NCBI GenBank assembly: GCA_964371055.1
Contig: CAYJLF010000001.1
Span: forward strand, 62,001 to 126,000
Reading direction: 5' to 3'
Source of the DNA: CAYJLF01 sp964371055
GTDB lineage: Bacteria > Eisenbacteria > RBG-16-71-46 > CAIMUX01
DNA length: 64,000 nt
In this document: in pieces, positions 62,149-64,000 of the stretch
Position numbering within the stretch: the stretch's first letter is position 1
Layout of the letters: every line of letters starts with the position of its first letter
Translations under genes and position numbers: made by a program
The notes under the pieces: model-generated
Databases searched by the model: none
What the model was told of the DNA's origin: nothing
The model's input: the letters and a program-made list of their open reading frames with translations, nothing else

Positions 62149-64000
62149 TTGGCCACCTCCGGATCGCGCCGCCCCCGGGACCTGCCGGGCGCGGCACCGG
62201 CCACGGCACCGGCCACGTCTCCGGCTTCGGCCGTCGATCGCGTCCTGCCGGCCGTCGCGGCGCTGGTCGTCTTCGCGGCAGCGTTCCACACCCTGATCGA
62301 TCCCGACATCTGGTTTCACCTCGCGGCGGGCCGCTGGATCCTCGCGCACGGGATTCCGCGGGTCGATCCGTTCAGCTATCCCTCCGCCGGGCAACCGTAC
62401 GTCGACCTGCACTGGCTCTTCCAGGTCTTCGTCCGCGCCATCCATGCCCTGGCCGGCGAGCCCGGGCTCGTCCTCTTCGCGACCCTTGTGATCCTGGCGA
62501 CCTACGGCCTGGTCTATCGACTCGCGCGACGGGACGCGCCGGCGCCGCTCGCGGCCGGCCTGACCGCCGTCGGGGCGATCCTGGCCAGCGAGCGGATGAG
62601 TCCCCGCCCCGAGATCGTCTCCTTCCTCCTCCTGGCCGTAACCGCGTGGCTGGTGCGGCGGCACCGCGAGGGGAGCCGGCGCGCCTGGTGGATCCTGCCG
62701 CTCGTCTTCGTGCTGTGGGTGAACAGCGAGGGGCTCTTCATCCTCGGCTACCTTGCGCTCGGCGCGGGGCTTCTCGCCTCGAAGGCCGCGTGGCGCGACC
62801 GCCGGCTCTGGCTGTCGGCCGCCCTCTGCGTCGCGGCGGCCTTCGTCAACCCGTGGTTCGCGGAAGGGGCGCTCCATCCGTTCGTCCTCTTCACCCGGAT
62901 CAGCCGCGAACTGCCGATCTACTCGCAGACGATCGGTGAGTTCCGCGGTCCCTGGCAGGACGAAGCGATGCATCCCGCCGCCGCGATCTTCCCCTGGTAT
63001 CTCGGACTGATCGCCCTGGCACTCGCCGCCCGGGGCCGCTGGCCGCGTCTCGGCGAGATCGTCGCTTTGGGCGCGCTCGTCTACCTTTCTCTCTCGGCCC
63101 GGCGCAACCTCGCGCTCCTGCCCCTGCTCGCCACGCCGATCCTGGCCGGCTGGCTGGCCCAGGGCGAACTCACCGCCGCCGTGCGCGGACGCTTCTGGAT
63201 CCGCCGCCCGGAGGCCGTCCGCCGTCGTCTCGCCGCCGCGGCCGCGGCCCTCCTCGTGCTGGGCTTCGCCTTCTACCTCCACGGCATCGTGACGAACCGC
63301 ATTTACGCCCGGGCTGAGACCAACCGCCGCTTCGGCGCGGGACGCGCTCCGGTCGACTTCGCCCGCGGCGCCGCCGCGTTCCTGAACGACAACCGGATCG
63401 AGGGGCCGGTCTTCGAGACCTTTGCCGCCGGCTCCTACTTCACCTGGGCTGTTCCGTCGCAGAAGGTCTTCATCGATGGCCGGCTGGAAGTGCATACGGC
63501 CCGGCACTACGAGCACTACCTGCGCCTGCGGCAGGGCGGGGCGGCGTGGCAGCAGGCGGATCAGCAGTACGCGTTCAACGCCGCCGTCATCCAGTACATG
63601 GAAGCGATGGATCTCGCCCTCGAGAGACTGCGCGACGGCAGCTGGGCCCCGGTCTTCCTCGACGACACCGCGATCGTTTTCCTGCGGAGAAACGAACGGA
63701 ACGCGCCCCTGATCGAAGAGCATGGTCTGACGGTGCAGCGGCTGCGCGAGCGCTTCCCCTCCACGACCGCGGAGGAACTGAGCCGGTCGTTCACGCTGCC
63801 GGCGACGCCGGGACCGCTGGCGCGCGCGCTCGCGCCGATCTCGTTCCCCTGGTCGCATCTGCATCTCGGGCAGTTCTTCCTCGGACTCAACCGCCCGGAC
63901 CTGGCCGTGCCGCAACTGGTGGCGGGGATCGCGGAAGAGCCCGCGGTCGGCGCGCCGCGGATCATGCTGGCGATGGCGCTGAACAGCCTGCAACTCCCCT
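62149..64000 (+). CDS. Multi-pass membrane protein, GT-C/GT39-like, truncated by window end
   Basis: The frame is open from the OsmC gene to the right edge, giving at least 617 codons. The likely start is TTG 62149, with no strong ribosome site, so the 5' end is uncertain. The first 420 residues have about ten helices with AFHTLIDPDIWFHLAAG, FSYPSAGQPYVDLHWLFQVF and SARRNLALLPLLA. A soluble part follows with FETFAAGSYFTWAVPSQKVFIDGRLEVH, a signature of envelope sugar transferase-like proteins in several phyla. The end (LGQFFLGLNRPDLAVPQL) looks like a TPR. Function is inferred from topology only. Confidence 0.7.
   Translation, partial: MATSGSRRPRDLPGAAPATAPATSPASAVDRVLPAVAALVVFAAAFHTLIDPDIWFHLAAGRWILAHGIPRVDPFSYPSAGQPYVDLHWLFQVFVRAIHALAGEPGLVLFATLVILATYGLVYRLARRDAPAPLAAGLTAVGAILASERMSPRPEIVSFLLLAVTAWLVRRHREGSRRAWWILPLVFVLWVNSEGLFILGYLALGAGLLASKAAWRDRRLWLSAALCVAAAFVNPWFAEGALHPFVLFTRISRELPIYSQTIGEFRGPWQDEAMHPAAAIFPWYLGLIALALAARGRWPRLGEIVALGALVYLSLSARRNLALLPLLATPILAGWLAQGELTAAVRGRFWIRRPEAVRRRLAAAAAALLVLGFAFYLHGIVTNRIYARAETNRRFGAGRAPVDFARGAAAFLNDNRIEGPVFETFAAGSYFTWAVPSQKVFIDGRLEVHTARHYEHYLRLRQGGAAWQQADQQYAFNAAVIQYMEAMDLALERLRDGSWAPVFLDDTAIVFLRRNERNAPLIEEHGLTVQRLRERFPSTTAEELSRSFTLPATPGPLARALAPISFPWSHLHLGQFFLGLNRPDLAVPQLVAGIAEEPAVGAPRIMLAMALNSLQLP

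Overview
The window is a very GC-rich, densely packed stretch of chromosome from a Gram-negative bacterium. Several exported proteins end in FlgD-type Ig domains. There are FG-GAP propellers, PEP-CTERM tails, outer-membrane barrels, a TRAP transporter with a TatT lipoprotein, and an archaeal-type glyceraldehyde-3-phosphate dehydrogenase. This mix points to a candidate phylum near the FCB group (Eisenbacteria, Krumholzibacteriota, Gemmatimonadota and relatives). That placement is inference. I see no phage, insertion sequence, CRISPR array or conjugative module.

Layout. 1-2.6 kb: a gene tail, a 13-bp tandem repeat, guaB and an outer-membrane protein. 2.7-8.7 kb: tRNA(CAT), then the conserved housekeeping run tilS-hpt-ftsH-folP-cdaA. 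The hpt product has lost key active-site residues, and the 3' end of folP is broken by a 104-bp almost pure G/C insertion. 8.6-13 kb: a DUF1460 exported protein and two tandem FG-GAP proteins sharing a 379-bp identical tract. 13.2-19.4 kb: a GT-C membrane glycosyltransferase, then a TatT-DctP-DctQ-DctM TRAP operon ending in a DUF72 gene. 19.4-30.4 kb: IF-1 with a basic N-terminal extension, a heterodimeric ABC exporter, pterin carbinolamine dehydratase, transaldolase, lysine 6-aminotransferase, a NapH-like Fe-S membrane protein, asparaginase and an EamA permease.

30.4-43.5 kb is mainly cell envelope: two barrel-type proteins, DinB fused to a C-terminal accessory domain, a secreted-looking MEMO-AMMECR1 fusion, LD-carboxypeptidase, a TIG/cytochrome lipoprotein, YceI, a haem-binding barrel-like protein and twin PEP-CTERM proteins. 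43.8-52.3 kb holds an orphan HybA/HybB-type membrane redox pair, a thioesterase, a redoxin, the preQ0 operon queE-queC-queD, a ferredoxin, a Nudix hydrolase, HtrA and RNA polymerase omega. 52.6-64 kb holds two tandem secreted M1 metallopeptidases, a DUF2723 glycosyltransferase, archaeal-type GAPDH, an OsmC protein and a truncated multi-pass membrane protein.

Promoters of the sigma-70 type (TTGACN, 16-19 bp, TANNNT) are clear in front of many genes and settle several start codons. Two genes, tatT and the DUF2723 gene, have the -10 box so close to the ATG that their mRNAs are probably leaderless. Convergent genes often overlap at their 3' ends. The best candidates for new biology are the folP G-rich insertion, the degenerate HPRT, the exported MEMO-AMMECR1 fusion, the NapH-HMA fusion and the leaderless genes. 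No large undescribed multigene system is evident.
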